From Mesorhizobium sp. WSM2240 (GTDB lineage Bacteria > Pseudomonadota > Alphaproteobacteria > Rhizobiales > Rhizobiaceae), in contig NZ_CP159253.1 in assembly GCF_040438645.1 (NCBI RefSeq), positions 3,224,001 through 3,288,000 on the forward strand: a stretch of 64,000 bases of DNA. Reading direction: 5' to 3'. Numbering within the stretch: position 1 is the first letter of the stretch; every line of letters begins with the position of its first letter. Below, piece after piece: positions 33,754 to 42,234 of this stretch. Made by a program: the position numbers and the translations under genes. The notes under the pieces are model-generated. The model was not told where the DNA came from. It was given only the letters and a program-made list of their open reading frames with translations, and did not search any database.

Positions 33754-33939
33754 ATGTCCATCCTCTCGACGATCGGCCGCATTGCCGCCGAATACAGCGC
33801 CGCCCGCAGCCGTTATCTGACCGAACGGCAGGTTCGCTCGCTGCCCGCGGAAATCCAGAAGGACATCGGTTGGCCCGACGCCTATGCGACGCCGCGCACG
33901 CCGCGCTTTCAGTCCGGCTCATGGGCCGGAGACAAGTAA
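33754..33939 (+). CDS. DUF1127 small basic protein, copy 3
   Basis: A 61-residue DUF1127 protein, more diverged than the tandem pair: MSILSTIGRIAAEYSAARSR, then LPAEIQKDIGWPDAYATP, ending SGSWAGDK. The QKDIGWP core is intact. An AAAGGAG site precedes the ATG. It is divergent from the LysR gene and ends with a strong terminator, so it forms its own short transcript. Confidence 0.88.
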   Translation: MSILSTIGRIAAEYSAARSRYLTERQVRSLPAEIQKDIGWPDAYATPRTPRFQSGSWAGDK

Positions 33940-33958
33940 ATATGTGTGACCAAGACAC

Positions 33959-34002
33959 GCCTGCCGGACTCTCCCAAGTGAATCCGGCAGGCTTTTTCTT
34001 TT
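33959..34002 (+). terminator. Rho-independent terminator after DUF1127 copy 3
   Basis: A perfect 10-bp stem, GCCTGCCGGA at 33959-33968 and its complement at 33983-33992, is followed by TTTTTCTTTT. It starts 20 bp after the stop codon. Confidence 0.93.
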
Positions 34003-34063
34003 GTCGGCTTTCCTCGCAAGACCAGCGGCGGAGCCATGCGCCGCGCGCATGACGCATCTGAAC

Positions 34064-34156
34064 AAGTCGCATAGCTGGTTAAGTTCCTTAATAGAACATT
34101 GTTTTTGTTCATTTTTCAGGCGAAACACTGGCCCCGATGTCGCAATAGATGTCGCA
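34064..34156 (+). promoter_or_regulatory. Direct repeats of the GTCGCA-type element
   Basis: GATGTCGCA occurs at 34136-34144 and again at 34148-34156, spaced 12 bp start to start. A related AAGTCGCATA is at 34064-34073. They lie in the 350-bp gap before the 45-residue ORF and share the core of sites at 22045, 34564 and 42094. The rest of the gap shows no gene. Confidence 0.5.
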
Positions 34157-34289
34157 TTTCATATCAAACGCTTCGCTTTCGCCGCTTAATTTTACTGCAA
34201 TTGCCAACTATATCAGCGCTGTCAAAACGAGTTGCCCCACTCCATCAAGCGAAGGCACCCCGTGTAACCAGAATGCATGGAGAAGTGTC

Positions 34290-34427
34290 GTGAAATTCCT
34301 GTCCCGCATGTTCGGCAAGCACCGCGAAATGAACCTGACCACCGCGCTCGAGCGCCAGCGCCTCGACCGCACGATGCCCGGCCAGTCCGGCGCAGTCGCG
34401 GCAGCGCGCCTCGGCTTCATAGCCTGA
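34290..34427 (+). CDS. Small 45-residue ORF, unknown function
   Basis: A short ORF from a GTG start with GGAGAAG four bases upstream, ending 21 bp before a clear terminator. The product begins MKFLSRMFGKHREMNLTTAL and ends AAARLGFIA. It is basic at the N-terminus with a likely amphipathic helix; no family is recognised. An internal ATG at 34308 is an alternative start. The paired control elements upstream and the terminator downstream suggest a real transcript, which might also be a regulatory RNA. Confidence 0.55.
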   Translation: MKFLSRMFGKHREMNLTTALERQRLDRTMPGQSGAVAAARLGFIA

Positions 34428-34448
34428 GCGATCTAAAGATGAATAAAC

Positions 34449-34490
34449 ACCGCCGTCTTGGCCCCGCTGGTCAGGGTGGCGGTTTTGTTT
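34449..34490 (+). terminator. Rho-independent terminator after the 45-residue ORF
   Basis: A 6-bp stem, ACCGCC at 34449-34454 with GGCGGT at 34478-34483, around a GC-rich loop. It is followed by a T-rich run (TTTGTTT). Confidence 0.75.
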
Positions 34491-34553
34491 TGCGCGAAGT
34501 GCTTTCCGCCGCTGCAACCACCGCATACATGATCGGCCTCTAATTAGCCGGAA

Positions 34554-34581
34554 TGCGACCTATGTCGCAAATAAATTTGCG
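34554..34581. promoter_or_regulatory. Overlapping inverted repeats before the GlxA-type regulator
   Basis: TGCGAC-ctat-GTCGCA (34554-34569) overlaps CGCAAAT-aa-ATTTGCG (34566-34581), the latter with perfect 7-bp arms. Both include the ATGTCGCAAAT core found elsewhere in the window. They lie about 40 bp before the start codon, consistent with autoregulation. Confidence 0.65.
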
Positions 34582-34621
34582 CTGTGGCCGCGTAGCCGAT
34601 TGACAGCGCTAGGTTTTCCTG

Positions 34622-35683
34622 ATGACGCTAGTCCGATCGCGACATCCTGTTCGCGTCATCCGGGTTTTGCGTGAGGCTGCCGTGAACGCAACAAAGCATC
34701 CCATCAAGCGCTCGCTTGTGTTCTTCCTTGTTCCCGATTTCACCATGATCGCCTTCGCGACGGCGCTCGATCCGCTGCGGTCGGCCAACCGCATGCTGGG
34801 CTATGAGGCCTATCGCTGGCGGCTTGCGAGTATCGACGGCAAGCCGGTCCGCGCCTCGAACTATGTCGAATGCGCTGTCGACACCTCCCTGGAGGACGAA
34901 CGCAGGAAGATGTCGGGTCCTGACCGTCCGTCCATGGTGGTGGTGTGCAGCGGCGTCAATGTCGAGAAATATCAGAACCGGTCGGCCTTCGCCTGGCTGC
35001 GCGAGGAATACAATCGCGGCGTGGCGATCGGCGGGCTTTGCACCGGCGCACATATATTGGCGTCCGCCGGGCTCCTGTCGAACAAGCGCTGCGCCATCCA
35101 TTGGGAAAACCTGCCGGGCTTTTCCGAAGCTTTCCCGAAGGCCAACGTCTTTGCCGACCTGTTCGAGGTCGACCAGAACATCTACACCTGCGCCGGCGGC
35201 ACCGCCGCGCTCGACATGATGCTGAAGCTGATCGGCGACGATTTCGACGACAACCTCGTCAACCGCGTTTGCGAGCAGGTGCTGACCGACCGCGTCCGCA
35301 GCCCGACCGATCGCCAGCGGCTGCCGCTCAGGGCGCGGCTGGGCGTGCAGAACTCCAAGGTGCTGACCATCATCGAACTGATGGAGGCGCACTTGTCGGA
35401 GCCGCTGTCGCTGATCGAGATCGCCGACCATGTCGACCTGTCGCGACGCCAGATCGAACGCCTGTTCCGCACCGAGATGGGCCGCTCGCCGGCGCGCTAC
35501 TATCTCGAGATTCGCCTCGATCGGGCGCGTCACCTGCTGATCCAGTCTTCCATGCCGGTGGTGGAGGTGGCGGTGGCCTGCGGGTTCGTCTCGGCCTCGC
35601 ATTTCTCCAAATGCTACCGCGAGCTTTATGCGCGCTCACCGCAGCAGGAGCGGATTGATCGCAAGCAATTGCTGGCAGCTTAG
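34622..35683 (+). CDS. GlxA-family (GbdR-like) AraC-type transcriptional regulator
   Basis: A 353-residue regulator with an N-terminal DJ-1/PfpI-like sensor domain and a C-terminal AraC helix-turn-helix. The sensor has VAIGGLCTGAHILASAGLL with Cys at the nucleophile-elbow position. The DNA-binding part is LSLIEIADHVDLSRRQIERL and VVEVAVACGFVSASHFSKCY, two clear HTH motifs. Proteins of this class control catabolism of glycine betaine, carnitine, arginine and related amines. The first ATG is used; a GTG at 34682 would give a shorter N-terminus. It is an attractive regulator for the methylamine genes of this window, but its targets are inferred. Confidence 0.92.
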   Translation: MTLVRSRHPVRVIRVLREAAVNATKHPIKRSLVFFLVPDFTMIAFATALDPLRSANRMLGYEAYRWRLASIDGKPVRASNYVECAVDTSLEDERRKMSGPDRPSMVVVCSGVNVEKYQNRSAFAWLREEYNRGVAIGGLCTGAHILASAGLLSNKRCAIHWENLPGFSEAFPKANVFADLFEVDQNIYTCAGGTAALDMMLKLIGDDFDDNLVNRVCEQVLTDRVRSPTDRQRLPLRARLGVQNSKVLTIIELMEAHLSEPLSLIEIADHVDLSRRQIERLFRTEMGRSPARYYLEIRLDRARHLLIQSSMPVVEVAVACGFVSASHFSKCYRELYARSPQQERIDRKQLLAA

Positions 35684-35820
35684 AGACCTTTGATAATTCT
35701 ACTCCGGCGGCCACCTGACGCAGTTTTCTCCGCTTCCGGTGCTCACGGACCCAAACGTCCGCTCCGGTTCTCGAAAACCACGCCATCTGGCTCGCCGGAG
35801 CGAAATTCTAAAAGGTCTCT
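35682..35820. other. Long inverted repeat between convergent genes
   Basis: AGAGACCTTT at 35682-35691 is exactly complementary to 35811-35820. The left arm overlaps the regulator stop codon, and the right arm ends three bases before the stop of the ABC ATPase gene on the other strand. It could form a long stem that acts as a two-way terminator. Confidence 0.5.
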
Positions 35821-35823
35821 TGG

Positions 35824-36609
35824 CTACTTCCCTTCCACGCTGCGCATTGCCTCCACGCGGATCTCCTCGGTCAGCCGCGCCTTCAGCGCCGAAAATTCCG
35901 GGCTCGTCTTGATCGTGTAGTGGCGCGGATGCGGAAGGTCGACCGCCACGTCCGACTTGATCCGGCCCGGCCGGGCGCTCATCACCAGAACGCGCGACGC
36001 CATGAAGATCGCCTCCTCAATGTCGTGGGTGACGAAGACGACAGTCTTTCGCTCGCGCTCCCAGATGCCGAGCAATAATTCCTGCATCAGCCCTCGCGTC
36101 TGGTTGTCGAGCGCGCCGAAGGGCTCGTCGAGCAGGAGGATTTCGGGTTCGTTGGCCAGCGCGCGGGCGATTGCCGTGCGTTGCTGCATGCCGCCCGACA
36201 ATTGCTTCGGCCAGTGGTTTTCGAAGCCTTTCAGACCGACCTTGTCGATATAGGAGGCGACGATCTCGTCCTGCTGTCTGCGCGGCAGGCCTTTTTCGCG
36301 CAGTCCGAAGGCGATGTTCTGGGCGACGGTGAGCCATGGGAAGAGCGTGTAGGACTGGAACACCATGCCGCGATCGCGGCCTGGGCGTGTCACCACCCGC
36401 CCGTCTAGCTTGACCTGGCCGGTGCTGGGCTGGTCGAGACCGGCGACGATCCTGAGCAAGGTCGACTTTCCGCACCCTGACGGACCGAGGATGGTGATGA
36501 AATCATTGGCGGCGACCCGAAGATCAGCCGGTTCGAGCGCCCGCACCGGCGCACCCCCGTGCACCCCCGGAAAGGTGCGGGAGAGGTTTTCGACGACGAG
36601 CTTGCTCAT
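35824..36609 (-). CDS. ABC transporter ATP-binding protein (nitrate/sulfonate/taurine class)
   Basis: A 261-residue cytoplasmic ATPase. Walker A is ILGPSGCGKSTLLR, the signature is QLSGGMQQRTAIARAL, and Walker B is ILLLDEPFGALDNQTR, followed by the switch His in VVFVTHDIEEA. It belongs to the NitT/TauT (SsuB/TauB) class. Its ATG overlaps the permease stop by 4 bp. With the permease and binding protein it forms a complete importer. Confidence 0.93.
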   Translation of the reverse strand: MSKLVVENLSRTFPGVHGGAPVRALEPADLRVAANDFITILGPSGCGKSTLLRIVAGLDQPSTGQVKLDGRVVTRPGRDRGMVFQSYTLFPWLTVAQNIAFGLREKGLPRRQQDEIVASYIDKVGLKGFENHWPKQLSGGMQQRTAIARALANEPEILLLDEPFGALDNQTRGLMQELLLGIWERERKTVVFVTHDIEEAIFMASRVLVMSARPGRIKSDVAVDLPHPRHYTIKTSPEFSALKARLTEEIRVEAMRSVEGK

Positions 36610-37382
36610 GCCAGCCTCCAGGGGAAAAGCCAGCGGTTGAGCGCCTTGAAGGCGAAATCCGAGATCAGGCCGATGATGCCGATGACGATGATGCCGAAGA
36701 TGATCTGCCCCGTAGCCAGCAACGCCTGGCTGTTGATGATCATGTAGCCGATGCCGGAGGAGGCGCCGATAAGCTCGGCGACGATGACGTAAGTCCAGGC
36801 CCAGCCGAGCACGAGGCGCAGTATCTCGGCGATCTCAGGCGCGTTTGCCGGCATCATAACCCGCCTGACAATGCCGGAATCGGTGGAACCCAGCGTATAG
36901 GCGGCTTCGACAAGCTCGCGCCTGGTGTTTCCGACCGCGACCGCGACCATCAGGATGATCTGGAACAGCGAGCCTATGATGATGACGAGCAGTTTTTGGG
37001 TTTCGCCAATGCCCGCCCACAGAATGAGAAGCGGAATGAACGCAGACGCGGGCAGATAGCGGGCAAAGGAGACGAAGGGTTCGAAGAATGCCTCGACGGG
37101 CTTGTAGGCGCCCATCATTATGCCGAGCGGCACGGCGACGACCGCCGCCAGGACGAAGCCGCCGACCACGCGCCAGATCGTCATGCCGATGTCGAACAGA
37201 AAACCCTGCTCGGCGAGCAGGTTCCAGCCGTCGGCGAGCATGGTCAGCGGATCGGCGAGAAAGGTCTGCGAGACATAACCCCCGAGCGTAGCCACCGACC
37301 ACCCGGCGATGAAGAGGACAAAGAACGAGATGCCGAGCGCGAACCGGGCCGCTTGTCCGACGGGTTGCAGTGGACGGAACAT
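36606..37382 (-). CDS. ABC transporter permease (nitrate/sulfonate/taurine class)
   Basis: A 258-residue inner-membrane permease with about six helices. The cytoplasmic coupling motif is visible as FAPE-like ANAPEIAEILRLVLGWAWTY. The N-terminal helix is FALGISFFVLFIAGWSVATL, and ASAFIPLLILWAGIGETQKL is a family hallmark. It lies between the binding-protein gene (83 bp upstream, separated by a terminator) and the ATPase (4-bp overlap). Confidence 0.92.
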   Translation of the reverse strand: MFRPLQPVGQAARFALGISFFVLFIAGWSVATLGGYVSQTFLADPLTMLADGWNLLAEQGFLFDIGMTIWRVVGGFVLAAVVAVPLGIMMGAYKPVEAFFEPFVSFARYLPASAFIPLLILWAGIGETQKLLVIIIGSLFQIILMVAVAVGNTRRELVEAAYTLGSTDSGIVRRVMMPANAPEIAEILRLVLGWAWTYVIVAELIGASSGIGYMIINSQALLATGQIIFGIIVIGIIGLISDFAFKALNRWLFPWRLA

Positions 37383-37407
37383 CGATCGCTCACTTTATTG
37401 GCTCGTG

Positions 37408-37441
37408 AAAACCCGAAGGCCGCGCTACGGGCGCGGCCTTC
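37408..37441 (-). terminator. Terminator/attenuator between binding-protein and permease genes
   Basis: On the minus strand an 11-bp perfect stem, GAAGGCCGCGC at 37431-37441 (read in reverse) and its complement at 37415-37425, is followed by GGGTTTT. It lies just after the binding-protein stop, so it would let that gene be expressed above the permease and ATPase. Confidence 0.8.
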
Positions 37442-37465
37442 GAGCAGGATGAGGTGATAGCGGCG

Positions 37466-38419
37466 TCAGTTTGCTCCGACAACGCTCTTGTCGACTATGC
37501 TGTTGATATCCGGCACTTCCTTGATAATGCCGATCTCTTTCAGGAGCGCCCCGGCTTCCTTGGAAAACGCCTGCAGTTCGCCCGAGAAAAACTCCTTGTT
37601 CTCCTCCGGTCCCTGCCAGCGCAGATATTGCGCCGATTTGCCGAACTGTTCGCCCGACTGCTTCACGTCCGCGCCCATGATCTCATATGCCTCGTCCTGC
37701 CTGGTCGCGATGAATTCCAGCGCCTCGAAATAGCTGGCGGCAAGCGCCTTGGCGGCATCCGGGTTGGCTTCCAGAAAAGCCGGCGTGCAGCCGACCGTGT
37801 CCATGATCATCGGATAGTCGAGCGTAGTGGCGATGATCTTGCCGGCTTCGGGTTTCTCGCGCACGCTCGACAGATATGGCTCGTAGGTCATCGCCGCGTC
37901 GGTCTGGCCGGCGAGGAAGGCCTGCGCCGCCGGTCCCGGCTCAAGATTGACGACGTTCACGTCCTTCACCGAAAGACCGTTCTTACTGAGGAACCAGGCG
38001 AGCGTGAAATAGGGCGCGGTGCCGGGCGCGGAAGCGGCGACGGACTTGCCCTTCAGTTCGGCGATCGAGTTGATATCGTTGCGAACGACCATGCCGTCGG
38101 CGCCATAGGATTTGTCGAGCTGAAAAATCTGCTTGGCGGGCACGCCATTGGCGTTCCACACGATCCAGGTCTCGACCGTCGTGGCGGCGCACTGAATGTC
38201 GCCAGACGCCATTGCGAGGTGGCGGCTGGCCTGCGGAATCTTCTTCAACGTAACGTCGAGCCCGTGCTTCTCGAAAATGCCGGCTTCCTTCGCCAGCGTC
38301 AGCGGCGCGAAGCCGGTCCAGCCGCTCAGGCCAAGTGTAAGCGCCGTATCGGCCATGGCCGGCAGCGGAATGCAGATCGCAAGCGCCATTGCGGCGCCGA
38401 AAATTGCGCTCTTCTTCAT
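37466..38419 (-). CDS. ABC transporter substrate-binding protein (NitT/TauT family)
   Basis: A 317-residue periplasmic protein with a signal peptide (MKKSAIFGAAMALAICIPLP, cleaved after AMA). The mature part has TLGLSGWTGFAPLTLAKEAG and KGKSVAASAPGTAPYFTLAW, typical of the SsuA/TauA/NrtA-like group. The ligand is unknown; this class takes nitrate, sulfonates, taurine, thiamin precursors and related anions, some of them zwitterions. First gene of the importer, with the GlxA-type regulator at the far end. A link to methylated substrates is suggested only by position. Confidence 0.92.
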   Translation of the reverse strand: MKKSAIFGAAMALAICIPLPAMADTALTLGLSGWTGFAPLTLAKEAGIFEKHGLDVTLKKIPQASRHLAMASGDIQCAATTVETWIVWNANGVPAKQIFQLDKSYGADGMVVRNDINSIAELKGKSVAASAPGTAPYFTLAWFLSKNGLSVKDVNVVNLEPGPAAQAFLAGQTDAAMTYEPYLSSVREKPEAGKIIATTLDYPMIMDTVGCTPAFLEANPDAAKALAASYFEALEFIATRQDEAYEIMGADVKQSGEQFGKSAQYLRWQGPEENKEFFSGELQAFSKEAGALLKEIGIIKEVPDINSIVDKSVVGAN

Positions 38420-38523
38420 GGAGTTCCCCTTTGATTGGTTCTCTTGCGATTTGTCAGGATGGCCGCATGGTTGTCAACGCGTTCGCGGGAGCATCCTGAT
38501 CTCGGCCAGGGAGCCGGAGGCGC

Positions 38524-39366
38524 TCACCTGTCCTCCCACATCCACGAGCGGTCGCGCCAGAGCTTTTCGCCGATCATGCAGTCATAGCCGGGCGCTGCCT
38601 GCGCCAATCGTACCGGCGGATGCGCGGCCTCCTCGCGCATTCGCTCCGAGGAGCCGCCGGCCAGTTCCAGCACCAGCTTGCGGCGCACCGCCTCGGGGAA
38701 CTGCGACCAGTCGTTGACCGGGATCATGAAGGCGCCCGGCCCGCCGATCACGCAGTCCTGGTAGTAAAGATCGAGATTTTCGACGTCATAGGCGCTGGAC
38801 AAGCCGGCATTGGTCATCAGCGGCAGGCCGTTGATGGTGATGCCTTGCGCGATCAGCGCGTCGCGCGCGCCGGTCACCGGCGAGCCCTGATTGTTGGGTC
38901 CGTCGCCGGAAATGTCGATGACGCGCTTCATGCCCTGAAAGCCGCTCTCGGCGAAGAGATCGCCGCCGAATTCCAGCGCGCCCGAAATCGAGGTGCGCCG
39001 CGCGCTGCTCGGCGGCTTGGCCGAAAGCTGGCGAACGAAGCGCTCGGCGTCTGACCGGGTCGCGATCGCCGTCCACGGCACAACGATCTGCTGCGTGGTC
39101 CAGCCTGCCCATTCGACGTAGGTGACGGCGATCCGGCCATGCACGCCCGCGGCGATCGCCTCGATAACGCGGTCATGGGTTAGCGCCGCGGCGTAGCCTT
39201 GGCGCTGGATCTCCAACTCGTCGGGCGACATGGAGAGCGAGACGTCGACGGCCAGAACAAGCTCGACGTCGACCTGCTCGGCGCTTTGTGCCTGGGGCGC
39301 AAGAAGAAGGCTCAGCGCAAAAGCCGCGCTGCCGAAAAGGCGCCGTCCTCGTGCCAGCCGAGACAT
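38524..39366 (-). CDS. DUF1194 exported vWA-like protein
   Basis: A 280-residue protein with a signal peptide (LFGSAAFALSLLLAPQAQSA). It has a vWA-like fold whose metal site is VELVLAVDVSLSMSPDE (DxSxS). DUF1194 blocks include YVEWAGWTTQQIVVPWTAI, RVIDISGDGPNNQGSPV and the C-terminal GYDCMIGEKLWRDR. It is probably periplasmic. Function unknown; relatives are common in Rhizobiales. It is followed, on the same strand upstream, by the FAD-GcvT gene 98 bp away. Confidence 0.85.
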   Translation of the reverse strand: MSRLARGRRLFGSAAFALSLLLAPQAQSAEQVDVELVLAVDVSLSMSPDELEIQRQGYAAALTHDRVIEAIAAGVHGRIAVTYVEWAGWTTQQIVVPWTAIATRSDAERFVRQLSAKPPSSARRTSISGALEFGGDLFAESGFQGMKRVIDISGDGPNNQGSPVTGARDALIAQGITINGLPLMTNAGLSSAYDVENLDLYYQDCVIGGPGAFMIPVNDWSQFPEAVRRKLVLELAGGSSERMREEAAHPPVRLAQAAPGYDCMIGEKLWRDRSWMWEDR

Positions 39367-39464
39367 GGCGCGAGGTTACGCGAAAAACGCCGGATGAAAA
39401 AGCTGCCTGGCGGAATTTGCCGGCTGGGCCTTTCACGATTTTGCGAGCGCTTGTGGCCGTCCCA

Positions 39465-42026
39465 TCAGGTCCGCGGTTTCAGACTCTCCGGGTCGTAGAG
39501 CGGCTTGTAGCCGACCGCAGCGACCTCGACCGGATAGGTCTCGCCGAAATATTCGACAGCCAACCTGCGGCCCTCTTGGCAGTACGCCCATGGAAGGTAG
39601 GCGAGCGCGATGTTCTTGCCGATGGTCGGGCCGTAGGCGACCGAGGTGGTGAAGGAGCGGCGGCCGAGTTCGTCGACCAGCGCCTCACCGGTTTCGGGGT
39701 CCATCACCGGCATCGTGCCGACAGGATAGCGGGCGATGCCCTTGGAATCCCGATTGTCCGTCATGACCAGTGTGCAGAGCATGGCCGGCTGATGTTCGCG
39801 GGCGCGGTACTCCAGATGCTTTTCTTTGCCGCGGAAATCGGCCTCCTTGACCTTCGGGCGTGCAAGATCGGCCTCCAGCAGATTGTACTCGGTCAGCAGG
39901 TCAGCATTCTGCAGGCGCAGGCTCTTTTCCATGCGGCGCGAGTTGGCGTAGGTCTCGACGCCGAACGCCATTACGCCGGTCGACCGCAGCGCGTCCCAGA
40001 CGGCAAGCCCGTCCTCGTAGCGCATGTGCAGTTCCCAGCCCTGCTCTCCGACATAGGAGATGCGGAAGGCCGTCACATCCTTGCCTGCGATCCTGATCGG
40101 CTTGATAGCGGCGAAGGCAAAATTCTCCGGCGAGAGCCCGTCCGGGTTCTCGACGACCTTCTGCAGCGTCGTACGTGCGTTCGGTCCCCAGATGCCGATG
40201 GTGACGTATTTTTCGGTCACATCGGTGACCGTAACGTTGAAACCTTTGTCTTCCGCCACCCTGCGGATGTAGTGGAAGTCGCGCGGCCCGGCGTCCGCGC
40301 CGTCAATCACGCGGCAGCGGTCGGCCATGCGGATCACGGTGAGATCCGCGCGCACCATGCCCTCGTCATCGAGGAAATGCGTGTAGATGCCCTTGCCGAT
40401 ATTTGCGTCGCCGCCGATCTTCGCTGCGCACAGCCACTCCATCAGCGCGACATGGTCCGGGCCTTCGACATCGATGATGGCGAAATGCGACAGGTTCACG
40501 ATGCCGCAATCCTCGCTCATGGCGAGATGCTCGGCATTGGAGACGCGCCAAAAATGGCGGTTGTCCCACTCGTTTTCGCGCACCGGCACGCGGTTGCCGT
40601 ACTTTTCCAGCAGATGCTCGTTGGCGGCATAGCCATGGGCGCGCTCCCAGCCGCCCAGTTCCATGAAGTATCCGCCGAGTTCCTTCTCGCGCTCGAAGAA
40701 TGGCGAGCGGCGAATGCTACGGCCCTTGGAGAAGGGCTCGCGCGGATGCACCGCCGGATTGTAGACTTTCTGCGCCGTCTCCGTGCAGCGGTCCCAGATG
40801 AACTGCTCCGTCGTCTGATGCGGATAGAAGCGGGCGTAATCGATCTGGTGGTGGTCGATTTCGGTGCGCCCATCCGTCATCCAGTCGGCAATGAGCTTGC
40901 CCATGGCGGGACCGTCCTTGACCCAGATCGCGACGGCGTACCAGAGCCCCCTCACCTTCTGGCTCTCGCCCATGGAGGGGCCGCCATCCGTTGTCACCTG
41001 CAGCAGCCCGTTGAAGGAATGGCTCTCATTGTAGCCCAGTTCGGCCAGGATCGGCGTCAGCTCCATGGCGCGTTCGAGCGGCTCGATGATCTGCTCCATG
41101 TCAAGGTCGCGCTGCGAGGGCGAAAGGCGAGCCTGGTTCTTCTCCAGAATGTCGCGCGGATGGCAGAGGCGCGGGTTGGTCTCTTCGTAATAGCCCCACT
41201 CGATCTGCCCGCCTTCAGCGGTCTTGGGATCGCCGGTGTCGCGCATATAGGCCGAGTTGCCCTGGTCGCGCAGCAGCGGCCAGCCGATCTCCTTGCCGGT
41301 ACCGGCGAACTCGGTATAGGGGCCGAAGAAGGTGAGCGGGTGGTCGATCGGCATCACCGGCAGGTCCTCGCCCGCCATTTCCGCGATTAGCCGGCCCCAG
41401 ATACCGGCGCAGACCACCACATAATCCGCTTCGATTGTGCCACGGTCGGTCACCACGCCCTTGATGCGGCCGTTCTCGATGACGAGCGACCTGGCGGACG
41501 TGTTTGCGAAGGCCTTGAGCTTTCCGGAGGCCTCCGCCTGGTCGACCAGCTTGCCTGCAACCGTCTGCGAACGCGGGATGACGAGACCGGCATCGGGATC
41601 CCACAGGCCGCCCTGCACCATCTGTTCTTCGATCAGCGGGAATTTTTCCTTGATCTCGGCCGGCTCGATCAGGCGCGCACGAGTACCGAAGGCCTTCGCC
41701 GAGGCCACCTTCCGTTTGATCTCCTCCATGCGATCATCGTCGCCGACGCGCGCGACCTCGAGCCCACCGATGCGCGCGTAGTGACCCATCTTCTCGTAGA
41801 AATCGATGGAATAGAGCGTCGTCCAGCAGGACAGGAAGTCGTGGCTGGTCGTGTAGCAGAAGTCGGAGGCATGCGCTGTCGAGCCTATGTCGGTCGGGAT
41901 GCCGGACTTGTCGATACCGACGATATCGTCCCAGCCGCGCTCGATCAGATGATGGGCGACGGATGCGCCGACAATACCGCCCAGCCCGATGACGACGACT
42001 TTCGCTCTTGACGGAAACTCTGCCAT
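39465..42026 (-). CDS. FAD-dependent oxidase/dehydrogenase with GcvT domain (copy 2)
   Basis: An 853-residue DAO+GcvT fusion, more diverged than copies 1 and 3. The dinucleotide motif GLGGIVG is at residues 14-20. The flavin-linkage block, WHAAG in the others, is GSTAHASDF here, with His52 kept. The central region LLQVTTDGGPSMGESQKVRG and the C-terminal YVGEQGWELHMRYEDGLAV confirm the GcvT half. It should remove an N-methyl group and hand it to folate, perhaps from a different substrate. The perfect repeat 68 bp upstream (42094-42110) matches the putative regulator core. Confidence 0.85.
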   Translation of the reverse strand: MAEFPSRAKVVVIGLGGIVGASVAHHLIERGWDDIVGIDKSGIPTDIGSTAHASDFCYTTSHDFLSCWTTLYSIDFYEKMGHYARIGGLEVARVGDDDRMEEIKRKVASAKAFGTRARLIEPAEIKEKFPLIEEQMVQGGLWDPDAGLVIPRSQTVAGKLVDQAEASGKLKAFANTSARSLVIENGRIKGVVTDRGTIEADYVVVCAGIWGRLIAEMAGEDLPVMPIDHPLTFFGPYTEFAGTGKEIGWPLLRDQGNSAYMRDTGDPKTAEGGQIEWGYYEETNPRLCHPRDILEKNQARLSPSQRDLDMEQIIEPLERAMELTPILAELGYNESHSFNGLLQVTTDGGPSMGESQKVRGLWYAVAIWVKDGPAMGKLIADWMTDGRTEIDHHQIDYARFYPHQTTEQFIWDRCTETAQKVYNPAVHPREPFSKGRSIRRSPFFEREKELGGYFMELGGWERAHGYAANEHLLEKYGNRVPVRENEWDNRHFWRVSNAEHLAMSEDCGIVNLSHFAIIDVEGPDHVALMEWLCAAKIGGDANIGKGIYTHFLDDEGMVRADLTVIRMADRCRVIDGADAGPRDFHYIRRVAEDKGFNVTVTDVTEKYVTIGIWGPNARTTLQKVVENPDGLSPENFAFAAIKPIRIAGKDVTAFRISYVGEQGWELHMRYEDGLAVWDALRSTGVMAFGVETYANSRRMEKSLRLQNADLLTEYNLLEADLARPKVKEADFRGKEKHLEYRAREHQPAMLCTLVMTDNRDSKGIARYPVGTMPVMDPETGEALVDELGRRSFTTSVAYGPTIGKNIALAYLPWAYCQEGRRLAVEYFGETYPVEVAAVGYKPLYDPESLKPRT

Positions 42027-42093
42027 TTGCCCGCGACTCCGAGGTGTTTTGCGGCCGGACTATAGGGCGATGCGGCGGCAGGGTTGAAGCCTG

Positions 42094-42110
42094 TTTGCGA
42101 CATTCGCAAA
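42094..42110. promoter_or_regulatory. TTTGCG-n5-CGCAAA operator before FAD-GcvT copy 2
   Basis: TTTGCG at 42094-42099 and CGCAAA at 42105-42110 form a perfect inverted repeat. Read on the minus strand it contains ATGTCGCAAA, the core shared with the sites at 22045, 34136 and 34564. It lies 68 bp before the start of the flavoprotein gene. Confidence 0.6.
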
Positions 42111-42234
42111 ACGCCGCGCGACGACACGCCCGGCGTTTGCCGCGCGGGGTTAATCTTAACGGAACCTCAACGGCTCCGGTTAACTCTTTACCGGGCTTTC
42201 GGTGGTAGGAACGGTCCGGGCGGGAGGCGAAGAC

